Under the pieces are notes generated by a model. The model had not been told where the DNA came from. It searched no databases and saw only the letters and a list, made by a program, of their open reading frames with translations. The position numbers and the translations under genes were made by a program. A DNA stretch of 64,000 nt from Streptomyces sp. A012304 (GTDB taxonomy: Bacteria; Actinomycetota; Actinomycetes; Streptomycetales; Streptomycetaceae): positions 1 through 64,000 of the forward strand of contig NZ_BQUN01000005.1 of assembly GCF_026008495.1 (NCBI RefSeq), written 5' to 3'. Shown here piece after piece: positions 17,761-26,153 of the stretch. The number at the start of each line of letters is the position of its first letter. Within the stretch, counting starts at the first letter, position 1.

Positions 17761-18639
17761 ATGAAGTGGTTGGTCTCGCTGGCCGGCGCCGGGCTCGTCA
17801 TGCTCACCCTGCGGGACCTCTTCCATACCCTCTGGCACCCCACCCGTCACGGTGGCCTGAGCCGCCTCGTCATGACGGCGTTGTGGCGTCTGGCCCGGCG
17901 CTTCCGTGCGCGCAGGCGGGTGGTCGGGCTCGTCGGACCGCTCGCCATGGTCACGGTGGTGGGCATGTGGGCCTTCACCGTCGTCCTCGGCTGGGCCATC
18001 ATCTACTGGCCCCACATGCCCGGGGCGTTCGCCTTCTCACCCGGTTCCAAGGCGGCGCAGGAGCCCGCGCTGCTCGACTCCGTGTACCTGTCGCTCGTCA
18101 CGGTGGCCACCCTGGGCCTGGGAGACATCGCACCCGGCGAGGGCTGGCTCCGCCTGGTCTCCCCGTTGGAAGCTCTCGTCGGCTTCGCCCTCCTGACGGC
18201 CACTGTCTCCTGGGTGCTGGAGATCTACCCGGCGCTGACCCGCAGGAGGGTCCTGGCCATCCGGCTGGCGCTGCTGCGCGACTCGGACCCGACGCCGCAG
18301 CAGATCGACTGCACGGCGGGGGCGCTGCTGCTGGACAGCCTGGCCACGGAAGTCGTACGCGTGCGTATCGACTTCACCCAGTACGCCGAGGCGTACTACT
18401 TCCATGACGGGGAGGACCATTCGTCGCTGGCGGCCACGGTCGGCTACGCCGCCACCCTCGCCCAGCGCGGACAGGCAGCCCAGCGGCCGGAGGTGCGCCT
18501 GGCAGGTGACTTGCTCGCCGGTGCGCTGAAGGACCTCGCGGCCATCCTTGACCAGCGCTTTCTCCACACCGGTGGCACGGCGACGGAAGTTTTCGCAGCG
18601 TACGCCGCGGACCACGGGCGCAGCCTCGCACAGCCCTGA
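17761..18639 (+). CDS. Potassium channel-like membrane protein
   Basis: A 292-residue membrane protein with hydrophobic spans near 4-20, 56-82 and 137-158 and a re-entrant pore loop ending in TVATLGLGD (114-122). This is the Ion_trans_2 layout, but the canonical TVGYGD filter reads TLGLGD, so ion selectivity is uncertain. The C-terminal 130 residues are soluble and helical and could be a sensor domain. The start at 17761 has GGGAG six bases upstream; an in-frame GTG at 17737 lacks a ribosome site. It follows the alcohol dehydrogenase gene by 101 bases and may share its control. Confidence 0.75.
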   Translation: MKWLVSLAGAGLVMLTLRDLFHTLWHPTRHGGLSRLVMTALWRLARRFRARRRVVGLVGPLAMVTVVGMWAFTVVLGWAIIYWPHMPGAFAFSPGSKAAQEPALLDSVYLSLVTVATLGLGDIAPGEGWLRLVSPLEALVGFALLTATVSWVLEIYPALTRRRVLAIRLALLRDSDPTPQQIDCTAGALLLDSLATEVVRVRIDFTQYAEAYYFHDGEDHSSLAATVGYAATLAQRGQAAQRPEVRLAGDLLAGALKDLAAILDQRFLHTGGTATEVFAAYAADHGRSLAQP

Positions 18640-18856
18640 CCGACCAGCCCATGCCCGATACACCGGCCACTGGCCGCATTGCTCGTGGCAGGGGCCCGGC
18701 TTCGGCTGGACCGGGCGGCGCTGGACCGCGAGCTGCCGCGCGTGGAGGAGATTCCGCTCGACAGCGGCCGCAAGCGCGTGACGACCGTCCACCGCCTGCC
18801 GGACGGAGCAGAGTGAATGATCCAGCGGCGCCCTGGGGAGGCTCCGAGGTGATGTC

Positions 18857-19801
18857 GTGGTGGGGGATGTGCCGACGCAGGCGAGTGAAGGATCTGGGGG
18901 CCAGGTCGACGTGATGCTCAGGAGACACCTGGCGGCTGTGGTCCCATCTGCCGGTATGACAGGCGACCCGGGGCTGTTCGGACCGAACTCCGTGACCTGG
19001 CAGCTCCACGCCGACCCCATGATGTGGGTCGCCGGCATCCGCGCGCTCTACCTCCAGGCCCTCCACCCGCGCGCGGTACGCGGCGTCATGCAGAACTCCG
19101 ACTTCCGGCGTGACGCCTGGGGCCGCCTCATGCGCACCGCCCACTTCGTCGGCACCACGACGTACGGCACCACCGAGGCCGCCGAGCGGGCCGGGGCGCG
19201 CGTCCGGAAGATCCACCGCATGCTGTCGGCGACCGACCCGGACACGGGGGAGCGGTACCCCGTCGACGAACCCGCGCTGCTGCGGTGGGTGCACTGCGCC
19301 GAGATCGACTCCTACCTGCATGTGCTGCGCCGCTCCGGCTATCCCCTCTCCGACGCCGCGGCCGACCACTACCTCGCCGAACACCGCGTCAGCGCCCGCC
19401 TGGTGGGCCTCGACCCCGACGCCGTACCCGCCGACCGGGCCGGGATGGACGCCTACTTCGAGAAGGTGCGCCCCGAACTCGCCGCCGGAGAGGAGGCCCG
19501 CGCGGTGGACGACTTCCTGCTCCGCCCGCCCACGCACCCCCTGCTCGTCCCGGCACGCGCCCTGCTCTGGCGGCGCGTGGCCCACCTGGCGTACGCCTCC
19601 CTGCCGCCGTACGCCCACGAGCTGTACGGCAGACCGGCCCCGCCCCCCGCCACCGTCACCCGGCGGCTGCGGGCCACGGGTGCGGCGCTCCGCGCCGTTC
19701 CGGCCCAGGTGCGCTGGCAGCTGCCGCCCAAGCATGTCCTCACCGCCGTGGCGCGCCTCGGCCCAGGGACGCGTCCGGCACCGCACAGGGCCGCGCGGTA
19801 G
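18857..19801 (+). CDS. MpaB-family oxygenase (DUF2236)
   Basis: A 314-residue protein of the DUF2236 family, related to latex-clearing protein Lcp and MpaB, in which histidines bind heme b for oxygenase chemistry. The family opening FGPNSVTWQLHADPMMWVAG (about 36-55), the ALHPRAVRGV segment and the central WVHCAEIDSYL are clear. The substrate is unknown. The GTG start follows GAGGTGATGTC. Later starts at 18914 and 18956 are also possible because the first 30 residues are poorly conserved in type. There is no signal peptide. Confidence 0.82.
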   Translation: MVGDVPTQASEGSGGQVDVMLRRHLAAVVPSAGMTGDPGLFGPNSVTWQLHADPMMWVAGIRALYLQALHPRAVRGVMQNSDFRRDAWGRLMRTAHFVGTTTYGTTEAAERAGARVRKIHRMLSATDPDTGERYPVDEPALLRWVHCAEIDSYLHVLRRSGYPLSDAAADHYLAEHRVSARLVGLDPDAVPADRAGMDAYFEKVRPELAAGEEARAVDDFLLRPPTHPLLVPARALLWRRVAHLAYASLPPYAHELYGRPAPPPATVTRRLRATGAALRAVPAQVRWQLPPKHVLTAVARLGPGTRPAPHRAAR

Positions 19802-19804
19802 ACC

Positions 19805-19841
19805 CCTCAGTCCCAGCCCCGTTCCGCCTCAGTCCCAGCCC
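19805..19841. repeat. Short tandem repeat at the Nudix stop codon
   Basis: CCTCAGTCCCAGCCC occurs at 19805-19819 and 19827-19841 (period 22). The second copy encodes the last residues and stop of the Nudix gene on the minus strand, so the first is a duplicated gene end. Confidence 0.6.
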
Positions 19842-20680
19842 AGCTCCGTGTACGGCCGCCCTTCCCGGATCCCGTCGAGGGCCGCCCGCGCGTAGCCGAC
19901 CATCGGGTCGGGCAGCGCGTCGAGGGGCCACCACCCCCAGCCGAGGCACGCGTCCGGCTCCAGCACCCGCGGCTCACCCGCCCACCGCCGGGCCCGGAAC
20001 ACCAGCTGGAGGCGCGGCGGGGCACCGGGCGCGTCCACGACATGCACGGTGTGGACGAGCTCGACGTCCGCCGCCTCGATCACCAGCCCGGCCTCCTCCC
20101 GCGCCTCCCGGATCAGGCAGGCCACCGCGGACTCCTGCTCGCAGTGACCGGCGAGGAAGTGGTGCTGCGAGGGCGCGAAGGGCGACTCGGGGTGGCGCAG
20201 CCCGAGGAGCACCTTGCCGTCCCGCTCCAGATGGAGGTGCACGCCGACGACATGGGCGACGGCTCCCTGCCCGTGCCCCCGCGGCGGGCGCTCGGCCCGC
20301 TCGGCCCGATGGCGGGCGAGGACCTCCGCCACCCAGGGCGCAATCGTCAGCCGGGCGGTCGTCGCGGCGTCGAAGAAGGCGAACATGATGCCCTCGGTGA
20401 CCGGCAGCCGGGACGGATCGCCGTCCCAACGGCCCAGGAACACCTGCATGGTGTCGTCGACGACGGTGAACCGGGTCAGCCCGTCGACGACGAGGCCCGT
20501 CTCCTCCAGCAGCTCACGCGCCACGGCCTCCTCCAGCGTCTCGTCGCCCTCCCTGGCCCCGCCCGGCAGGGACCACATACCGGCATCGTTGATCGGCTTG
20601 TGCGCGTCCCGCAGATGGAGCAGGTACTGGCCGTCCCGGTTGACCAGGAGGGCGGCGGTCCAGCAGGGCTCGGCGGTCAT
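19829..20680 (-). CDS. Tandem Nudix hydrolase
   Basis: A 283-residue protein with two Nudix domains. The first (about 5-130) has a complete Nudix box: GGAREGDETLEEA, then the helix ARELLEETGL. The second (about 140-280) begins GHCEQESAVACL, then IREAREEAGL; here only four residues separate the Gly from the first Glu where the consensus has five. Nudix enzymes hydrolyse nucleoside diphosphates linked to another group, with mutagenic dNTPs and sugar nucleotides as common substrates. The ATG has AAGGAG upstream. It is divergent from a methyltransferase gene. Confidence 0.85.
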   Translation of the reverse strand: MTAEPCWTAALLVNRDGQYLLHLRDAHKPINDAGMWSLPGGAREGDETLEEAVARELLEETGLVVDGLTRFTVVDDTMQVFLGRWDGDPSRLPVTEGIMFAFFDAATTARLTIAPWVAEVLARHRAERAERPPRGHGQGAVAHVVGVHLHLERDGKVLLGLRHPESPFAPSQHHFLAGHCEQESAVACLIREAREEAGLVIEAADVELVHTVHVVDAPGAPPRLQLVFRARRWAGEPRVLEPDACLGWGWWPLDALPDPMVGYARAALDGIREGRPYTELGWD

Positions 20681-20762
20681 GGGGCTCCTTCGGGCGCGGC
20701 GTGATCGGCGACCCCTTCTGTCTGCCCGACCACCGTCCCGTCCAAGCTGCTTGGATGACGGG

Positions 20763-21461
20763 ATGACCGCCGAGACCGCGTACCACGGAGAGATGGGCGA
20801 GCAGTTCGCCGCCCGGGCCTCCACCAGCGTCTACAACGCCCACACCGACCGCCCGGCGATGCTGGGACTCGCCGGTGACGTGAGCGGACGGCACGTCCTG
20901 GACCTCGGCTGCGGCGCCGGGCACTACGCCGCCGCCCTCCTCGACCGCGGCGCCGCACACGTCGTCGGCGTGGACGGCAGCGAGAGCCTGCTGCGCGCGG
21001 CACGCGAACGCCTCGGCGACCGGGCCGTCGCCCTGCACCACCACGATCTGGAGGAGCCCCTGGCCTTCCTGCCGGACGGCTCCTTCGACCTGGCGCTGAT
21101 GGCCCTCGTCTACCACCACGTGGAGGCCCGCGCACAGCTGCTCTCCGAGATCCGCCGCGTCCTGCGGCCGGGGGGCACCCTGCTCGTCTCCACCACCCAC
21201 CCCACCGCCGACTGGACCTACTACGGCGGCTCCTACTTCGCCGACGACCGGGTCGCCCTGCCCTTCGGCACCGAGTACGCCCTCAGCTACCGGCGGATGA
21301 CGCTGGAGGCGTTCCTCGGGGAGCTGCTCGGCGCCGGGTACGTGCTGGAGAGGCTGCTGGAACCCCGGGCCACCGAGACCGCCCGCCTGGTGGACCCCGG
21401 CCGGTACGAGAAGACGCACCGGTCCCCGACCTTCCTGGCCGTGCGCCTGCGCCGCCCCTGA
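20763..21461 (+). CDS. Class I SAM-dependent methyltransferase
   Basis: A 232-residue cytoplasmic methyltransferase. Motif I is VLDLGCGAGHYAAALL (45-60), the acidic residue of motif II is in VVGVDGSESLL, and motif IV/VI is LALMALVYHHV followed by EIRRVLRPGG. The fold is the Methyltransf_11 small-molecule type. The acceptor is unknown. It is divergently transcribed from the Nudix gene with only 82 bases between starts. Confidence 0.88.
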   Translation: MTAETAYHGEMGEQFAARASTSVYNAHTDRPAMLGLAGDVSGRHVLDLGCGAGHYAAALLDRGAAHVVGVDGSESLLRAARERLGDRAVALHHHDLEEPLAFLPDGSFDLALMALVYHHVEARAQLLSEIRRVLRPGGTLLVSTTHPTADWTYYGGSYFADDRVALPFGTEYALSYRRMTLEAFLGELLGAGYVLERLLEPRATETARLVDPGRYEKTHRSPTFLAVRLRRP

Positions 21462-21511
21462 CCGCACCCGTACCCCTGGCCGGTCTTGATCGTCCCGTGT
21501 TACCAAGAACC

Positions 21512-23098
21512 ATGCCTGCACACGAGGGACACCACGGACACCCGGGACACCGCGCGTACGACGTCGCCATCGTCGGCGGCGGACACAACGGCCTGGTCGC
21601 CGCCGCCTACCTGGCCCGGGCCGGACGGTCCGTGCTGGTGCTGGAGCGGCTGGACCACACCGGGGGAGCCGCCGTCTCCACCCGCCCGTTCGCCGGTGTG
21701 GACGCCCGGCTGTCGCGCTACTCCTACCTGGTCAGCCTGCTGCCGCGGAAGATCGTGCGGGACCTCGGCCTGGACTTCCGCGTCCAGGGCCGCACCATCT
21801 CGTCGTACACACCCGTCGAGCGCGGCGGCAGGCCGACCGGGCTGCTCGTCGGCGGGGGCGAGGAGCGCACGCGGGAGGCATTCGCACGGCTGACGGGCGG
21901 CGAGCGCGAGTACGCGGCCTGGCAGCGCTTCTACGGCATGACCGGGCGCGTGGCCCGGCGGGTGTTCCCGACGCTCACCGAACCGCTGCCGACCCGTGAG
22001 GAGCTGCGCCGCCGTGTCGACGACGAGGAGGCCTGGCGGACCCTCTTCGAGGAGCCGATCGGCGTGGCGATCGAGGAGCGCTTCGCCGACGACCTGGTGC
22101 GCGGCGTGGTCCTGACCGACGCGCTCATCGGCACCTTCGCCGACGCCCACGACGCCTCCCTCAAGCAGAACCGCTGCTTCCTCTACCACGTCATCGGCGG
22201 CGGCACCGGCGCCTGGGACGTGCCCGTCGGCGGCATGGGCGCCCTCACCGACGCCCTGGCCACGGCCGCCCGGGACGCCGGCGCCGTCCTCGCCACCGGC
22301 CACGAGGCCGTCCGGATCGCCACCGACGGCCGCAGCGCCGAGGTCACCTACCGCACCGCGGACGGCGAGGGTGTCGCCACCGCCCGGCACGTCCTGGTCA
22401 ACGCCTCCCCGCAGGCGCTCGCCGCCCTCACCGGCGACGAGCCGCCCGCCCCCGCCGAGGGCGCCCAGCTCAAGGTGAACATGCTGCTCAAGCGGCTGCC
22501 CCGGCTGCGGGACACGGCCGTCGACCCGCGCGAGGCCTTCGCCGGCACCTTCCACATCGCCGAGGGCTACCGGCAGCTCGCCACCGCCCACGCCGAGGCC
22601 GCCGCCGGCGGGCTGCCCACCGCCCCGCCCTCCGAGATCTACTGCCACTCCCTGACCGACCCGAGCATCCTCGGCCCGGAGCTGGTCGCGCGGGGTCACC
22701 ACACCCTGACACTGTTCGGCCTGCACACGCCCGCGCGCCTGTTCGAGAAGGACAACGACGCCGTCCGCGAGGAACTGCTCGGGGCGACCCTCGCCCAGCT
22801 CGACGCCCACCTCGCCGAACCCCTCGCCGACTGCCTCGCCACCGACGCCGACGGCCGCCCCTGCATCGAGGCGAGGACCCCGCTGGACCTGGAGCGCGAC
22901 CTCGGCCTGCCCGGCGGCAACATCTTCCACCGGGATCTGGCCTGGCCCCACGCGCAGGAGGGCACCGGCCGCTGGGGCGTGGAGACCCGGCACGCCAACG
23001 TCCTGCTGTGCGGGGCGGGCGCGGTGCGCGGGGGAGGGGTGAGCGGGGTGCCGGGGCACAACGCGGCGATGGCGGTGCTGGAGGCCGAAGAGGGCTGA
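21512..23098 (+). CDS. FAD-dependent phytoene desaturase-like oxidoreductase
   Basis: A 528-residue flavoprotein. The N-terminal Rossmann motif DVAIVGGGHNGLVAAAYLARA (from about 17) starts a two-dinucleotide-binding fold of the CrtI/amine-oxidase type. The C-terminal end has the second FAD motif (NVLLCGAGAVRGGGVSGVPG). Relatives with this plan include carotenoid isomerase-like and pyridine nucleotide-disulfide oxidoreductase domain 2 proteins, but no carotenoid genes lie nearby, so the substrate is open. The ATG at 21512 was preferred over a GTG at 21497. TACCAA just upstream may be a -10 element. Confidence 0.82.
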   Translation: MPAHEGHHGHPGHRAYDVAIVGGGHNGLVAAAYLARAGRSVLVLERLDHTGGAAVSTRPFAGVDARLSRYSYLVSLLPRKIVRDLGLDFRVQGRTISSYTPVERGGRPTGLLVGGGEERTREAFARLTGGEREYAAWQRFYGMTGRVARRVFPTLTEPLPTREELRRRVDDEEAWRTLFEEPIGVAIEERFADDLVRGVVLTDALIGTFADAHDASLKQNRCFLYHVIGGGTGAWDVPVGGMGALTDALATAARDAGAVLATGHEAVRIATDGRSAEVTYRTADGEGVATARHVLVNASPQALAALTGDEPPAPAEGAQLKVNMLLKRLPRLRDTAVDPREAFAGTFHIAEGYRQLATAHAEAAAGGLPTAPPSEIYCHSLTDPSILGPELVARGHHTLTLFGLHTPARLFEKDNDAVREELLGATLAQLDAHLAEPLADCLATDADGRPCIEARTPLDLERDLGLPGGNIFHRDLAWPHAQEGTGRWGVETRHANVLLCGAGAVRGGGVSGVPGHNAAMAVLEAEEG

Positions 23099-23174
23099 CG
23101 GCTCGCATGGGCGGGGGCGGGGAGGGGTACTGCGGCACAACGGAAGAAGACCGCACCTGTGACAGGAGGCTGTC

Positions 23175-23366
23175 ATGGCGGAAGTCAGCCCCATCGACCT
23201 GCAGAAAGCCCTCAGCGGCATGGACTACCCGACGGACAAGCAGCACCTGGTGGAGCGTGCCCGGAAGAACAAGGCCGACGACAAGGTCGTCAGCCGCCTC
23301 AACGGTCTGAAGCAGGACCACTTCGACGGGCCGAACGAGGTGCAGAAGGCCGTCTTCAACGAGTAG
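23175..23366 (+). CDS. DUF2795 domain protein
   Basis: A 63-residue, fully soluble protein with the DUF2795 pattern: an amphipathic first helix, the DYPTDKQHLVERARKNKA segment, then NGLKQDHFDGPNEVQ. Such small proteins are common in actinobacteria and are of unknown function. A strong AGGAGG ribosome site precedes the ATG, so expression is likely high. Confidence 0.85.
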   Translation: MAEVSPIDLQKALSGMDYPTDKQHLVERARKNKADDKVVSRLNGLKQDHFDGPNEVQKAVFNE

Positions 23367-23429
23367 TCGACCGGAGCGGAGCTCCCTCGGGCCGGCCGAC
23401 GGACCGTCCTCGGCCGGCCCGAGGACAAT

Positions 23430-23451
23430 AATCTGACGGAGCATCAGAAAA
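23430..23451. promoter_or_regulatory. Putative operator, copy B (AATCTGAC-N6-TCAGAAAA)
   Basis: An imperfect palindrome (TCTGA and TCAGA arms) lies 39 bases before the nitronate monooxygenase ATG. It has the same 8+6+8 layout and identical outer arms as the site at 33349-33370. The type resembles TetR-family operators. No TetR gene is present in the window. Confidence 0.6.
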
Positions 23452-23490
23452 AGTCTTCCGTCGGCACGGCCGCTGCGGCATCCTGCGCCC

Positions 23491-24600
23491 ATGCAGACGG
23501 AGCTGAGCAACCTCCTGGGAGTCGAGCACGCCGTCTTCGGCTTCACGCCGTTCCCTGCCGTCGCCGCGGCCATCAGCCGCGCGGGCGGCTTCGGCGTGCT
23601 CGGCGCGGTCCGCTACACCGCCCCCGACGACCTCAAACGCGACCTCGACTGGATCGACGCCCACGTCGACGGCCGGCCGTACGGGCTGGACGTCGTCATG
23701 CCCGCGAAAAAGGTCGAGGGCGTCACCGAGGCGGACGTCGAGGCGATGATCCCCGCCGGGCACCGGCAGTTCGTGCGCGACACCCTCGCCAAGTACGGCG
23801 TACCGGAACTGGCCGAGGGCGAGGCCTCCGGGTGGCGCATCACCGGCTGGATGGAGCAGGTCGCCCGCAGCCAGCTCGACGTCGCCTTCGACCACCCCAT
23901 CCGGCTGCTCGCCAACGCCCTCGGCTCCCCGCCCGCCGACATCGTGGCCCGCGCCCACGAGCGGGGCGTCCTGGTCGCCGCGCTCGCGGGCAGCGCCCGG
24001 CACGCGCTCAAACACAAGGAGGCGGGCATCGACATCGTCGTGGCGCAGGGCTACGAGGCCGGCGGACACACCGGCGAGATCGCCTCCATGGTGCTCACTC
24101 CCGAGGTCGTCGACGCCGTCGCCCCGCTGCCCGTGCTGGCGGCCGGCGGCATCGGCAGCGGACGGCAGATCGCCGCCGCCCTCGCGCTCGGCGCCCAGGG
24201 CGTCTGGTTGGGTTCCCTCTGGCTGACCACCGCCGAGGCCGACCTGCACTCGCCCGCCCTGACCCGCAAGCTCCTCGCGGCCGGCTCCGGCGACACCGTC
24301 CGCTCCCGCGCCCTGACCGGGAAACCCGCACGCCAGCTCCGTACCGAATGGACCGACGCCTGGGACGACCCGCACGGACCCGGCACCCTCCCGATGCCCC
24401 TCCAGGGCCTGCTCGTCGCCGAGGCCGTCTCCCGCATCCAGAAGTACGAGGTCGACCCGCTGCTCGGCACACCCGTCGGCCAGATCGTCGGCCGGATGAA
24501 CGACGTCCGCAGCGTCCGGGCCGTCTTCGACGACCTCACCCGCGGCTTCGAGCGGGCCGTGGACCGCGTCAACCGCATCGCCGGAAGGAGCGGCCAGTGA
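23491..24600 (+). CDS. Nitronate monooxygenase-like FMN oxidoreductase
   Basis: A 369-residue TIM-barrel flavoprotein of the 2-nitropropane dioxygenase/nitronate monooxygenase family. Family hallmarks are the N-terminal GFTPFPAVAAAISRAGGFGV, the FMN/catalytic stretch VVAQGYEAGGHTGE (about 184-197) and PVLAAGGIGSGRQIAAALAL. Many actinobacterial paralogs sit beside lipid catabolism genes and may act on acyl-CoA or NAD(P)H rather than nitroalkanes. Its stop overlaps the start of an acyl-CoA ligase gene (GTGA), and the promoter carries operator copy B. A CATCCT -10-like element ends six bases before the ATG. Confidence 0.83.
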   Translation: MQTELSNLLGVEHAVFGFTPFPAVAAAISRAGGFGVLGAVRYTAPDDLKRDLDWIDAHVDGRPYGLDVVMPAKKVEGVTEADVEAMIPAGHRQFVRDTLAKYGVPELAEGEASGWRITGWMEQVARSQLDVAFDHPIRLLANALGSPPADIVARAHERGVLVAALAGSARHALKHKEAGIDIVVAQGYEAGGHTGEIASMVLTPEVVDAVAPLPVLAAGGIGSGRQIAAALALGAQGVWLGSLWLTTAEADLHSPALTRKLLAAGSGDTVRSRALTGKPARQLRTEWTDAWDDPHGPGTLPMPLQGLLVAEAVSRIQKYEVDPLLGTPVGQIVGRMNDVRSVRAVFDDLTRGFERAVDRVNRIAGRSGQ

Positions 24601-26150
24601 CCAGCACACCCCCCACCGGCTTCTGGAGCCAGGCCACCGCCGACCCCGACCGCGTCGTCCTCGTCGCCCCGGACGGCGAGGAATGGACCGCCGGCCGCCT
24701 GCACGCCGCCGCCAACCGCCTCGTGCACGGGCTGCGCGCGGCCGGCCTCGCACGCGGCGACGCCTTCGCCGTCGTCCTGCCCAACTCGGCCGAGTTCTTC
24801 ACCGCCCACCTGGCCGCCACCCAGGCCGGCTTCTACCTCGTCCCCGTCAACCACCACCTCGTCGGCCCCGAGATCGCCTGGATCGTCTCCGACTCCGGCG
24901 CCAAGGTGCTCATCGCGCACGAGCGGTACGGCGACGCCGCCCGTCGTGCCGCCGACGAGGCCGGCCTGCCCGCCGGCCGGCGGTACGCCGTCGGCCGGGT
25001 CGAGGGCTTCCGCCCGTACGCCGAACTCCTCGACGGGCAGCCCGCGTCGGCACCCGCCGACCGCACCCTCGGCTGGGTCATGAACTACACCTCGGGCACC
25101 ACGGGCCGCCCGCGCGGCATCCGCCGCCCGCTGCCCGGCAAGCCGCCGGAGGAGGCCTACCTCGGCGGCTTCCTCGGCATCTTCGGTATCCGGCCGTTCG
25201 ACGACAACGTCCATCTGGTCTGCTCGCCGCTCTACCACACGGCCGTCCTCCAGTTCGCGGGCGCGTCCCTGCACATCGGGCACCGCCTGGTCCTGATGGA
25301 CAAGTGGACGCCCGAGGAGATGCTCCGCCTCATCGACGCCCACCGCTGCACCCACACCCATATGGTCCCGACCCAGTTCCACCGCCTGCTCGCCCTGCCG
25401 GAGCCGGTCAGACGGGCCTACGACGTCTCCTCCATGCGGCACGCCATCCACGGTGCCGCGCCCTGCCCCGACCACGTCAAACGGGCGATGATCGACTGGT
25501 GGGGCGACTGCGTGGAGGAGTACTACGCGGCCAGCGAGGGCGGCGGGGCCTTCGCCACCGCCGAGGACTGGCTGAAGAAGCCCGGTACGGTCGGCAAGGC
25601 CTGGCCCATCAGCGAACTCGCCGTCTTCGACGACGACGGCCACCGCCTGCCGCCCGGTGAACTCGGCACCGTGTACATGAGGATGACGACGGGCGGCTTC
25701 AGCTACTACAAGGACGAGGCCAAGACCCGCAAGAACCGCATCGGTGACTTCTTCACCGTCGGCGACCTCGGCCACCTGGACGAGGACGGCTACCTCTTCC
25801 TGCGCGACCGCAAGATCGACCTGATCATCTCCGGCGGCGTCAACATCTATCCGGCCGAGATCGAGTCGGCGCTGCTCGCCCACCCGGCCGTCGCCGACGC
25901 CGCCGCCTTCGGCATCCCGCACGACGACTGGGGCGAGGAGGTCAAGGCCGTCGTCGAGCCGGCCCCGGGCCACGCGCCCGGCGCCGGCCTCGCCGCCGAC
26001 CTCCTCGCCCACTGTGCCGACCGCCTCGCCGGCTACAAGCGGCCGCGGAGCATCGACTTCGTCACCGAGATGCCCCGCGACCCCAACGGCAAGCTGTACA
26101 AACGGCGGCTGCGGGAGCCGTACTGGGAGGGCCGCACCCGGCCGCTGTGA
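24597..26150 (+). CDS. Acyl-CoA synthetase (AMP-dependent ligase)
   Basis: A 517-residue ANL-superfamily enzyme that activates a carboxylic acid to acyl-CoA through an acyl adenylate. Motifs include the P-loop-like YTSGTTGRPRGIRR (about 163-176), YYAASEGGG, GDLGHLDEDGYLFLRDRKID (about 390-410) and the C-terminal catalytic Lys in PNGKLYKRRL (about 500). It is most similar to FadD-type ligases for long or branched substrates. It overlaps the monooxygenase stop by four bases, so it is co-expressed with it under operator copy B. Confidence 0.9.
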   Translation: MTSTPPTGFWSQATADPDRVVLVAPDGEEWTAGRLHAAANRLVHGLRAAGLARGDAFAVVLPNSAEFFTAHLAATQAGFYLVPVNHHLVGPEIAWIVSDSGAKVLIAHERYGDAARRAADEAGLPAGRRYAVGRVEGFRPYAELLDGQPASAPADRTLGWVMNYTSGTTGRPRGIRRPLPGKPPEEAYLGGFLGIFGIRPFDDNVHLVCSPLYHTAVLQFAGASLHIGHRLVLMDKWTPEEMLRLIDAHRCTHTHMVPTQFHRLLALPEPVRRAYDVSSMRHAIHGAAPCPDHVKRAMIDWWGDCVEEYYAASEGGGAFATAEDWLKKPGTVGKAWPISELAVFDDDGHRLPPGELGTVYMRMTTGGFSYYKDEAKTRKNRIGDFFTVGDLGHLDEDGYLFLRDRKIDLIISGGVNIYPAEIESALLAHPAVADAAAFGIPHDDWGEEVKAVVEPAPGHAPGAGLAADLLAHCADRLAGYKRPRSIDFVTEMPRDPNGKLYKRRLREPYWEGRTRPL

Positions 26151-26153
26151 CGG

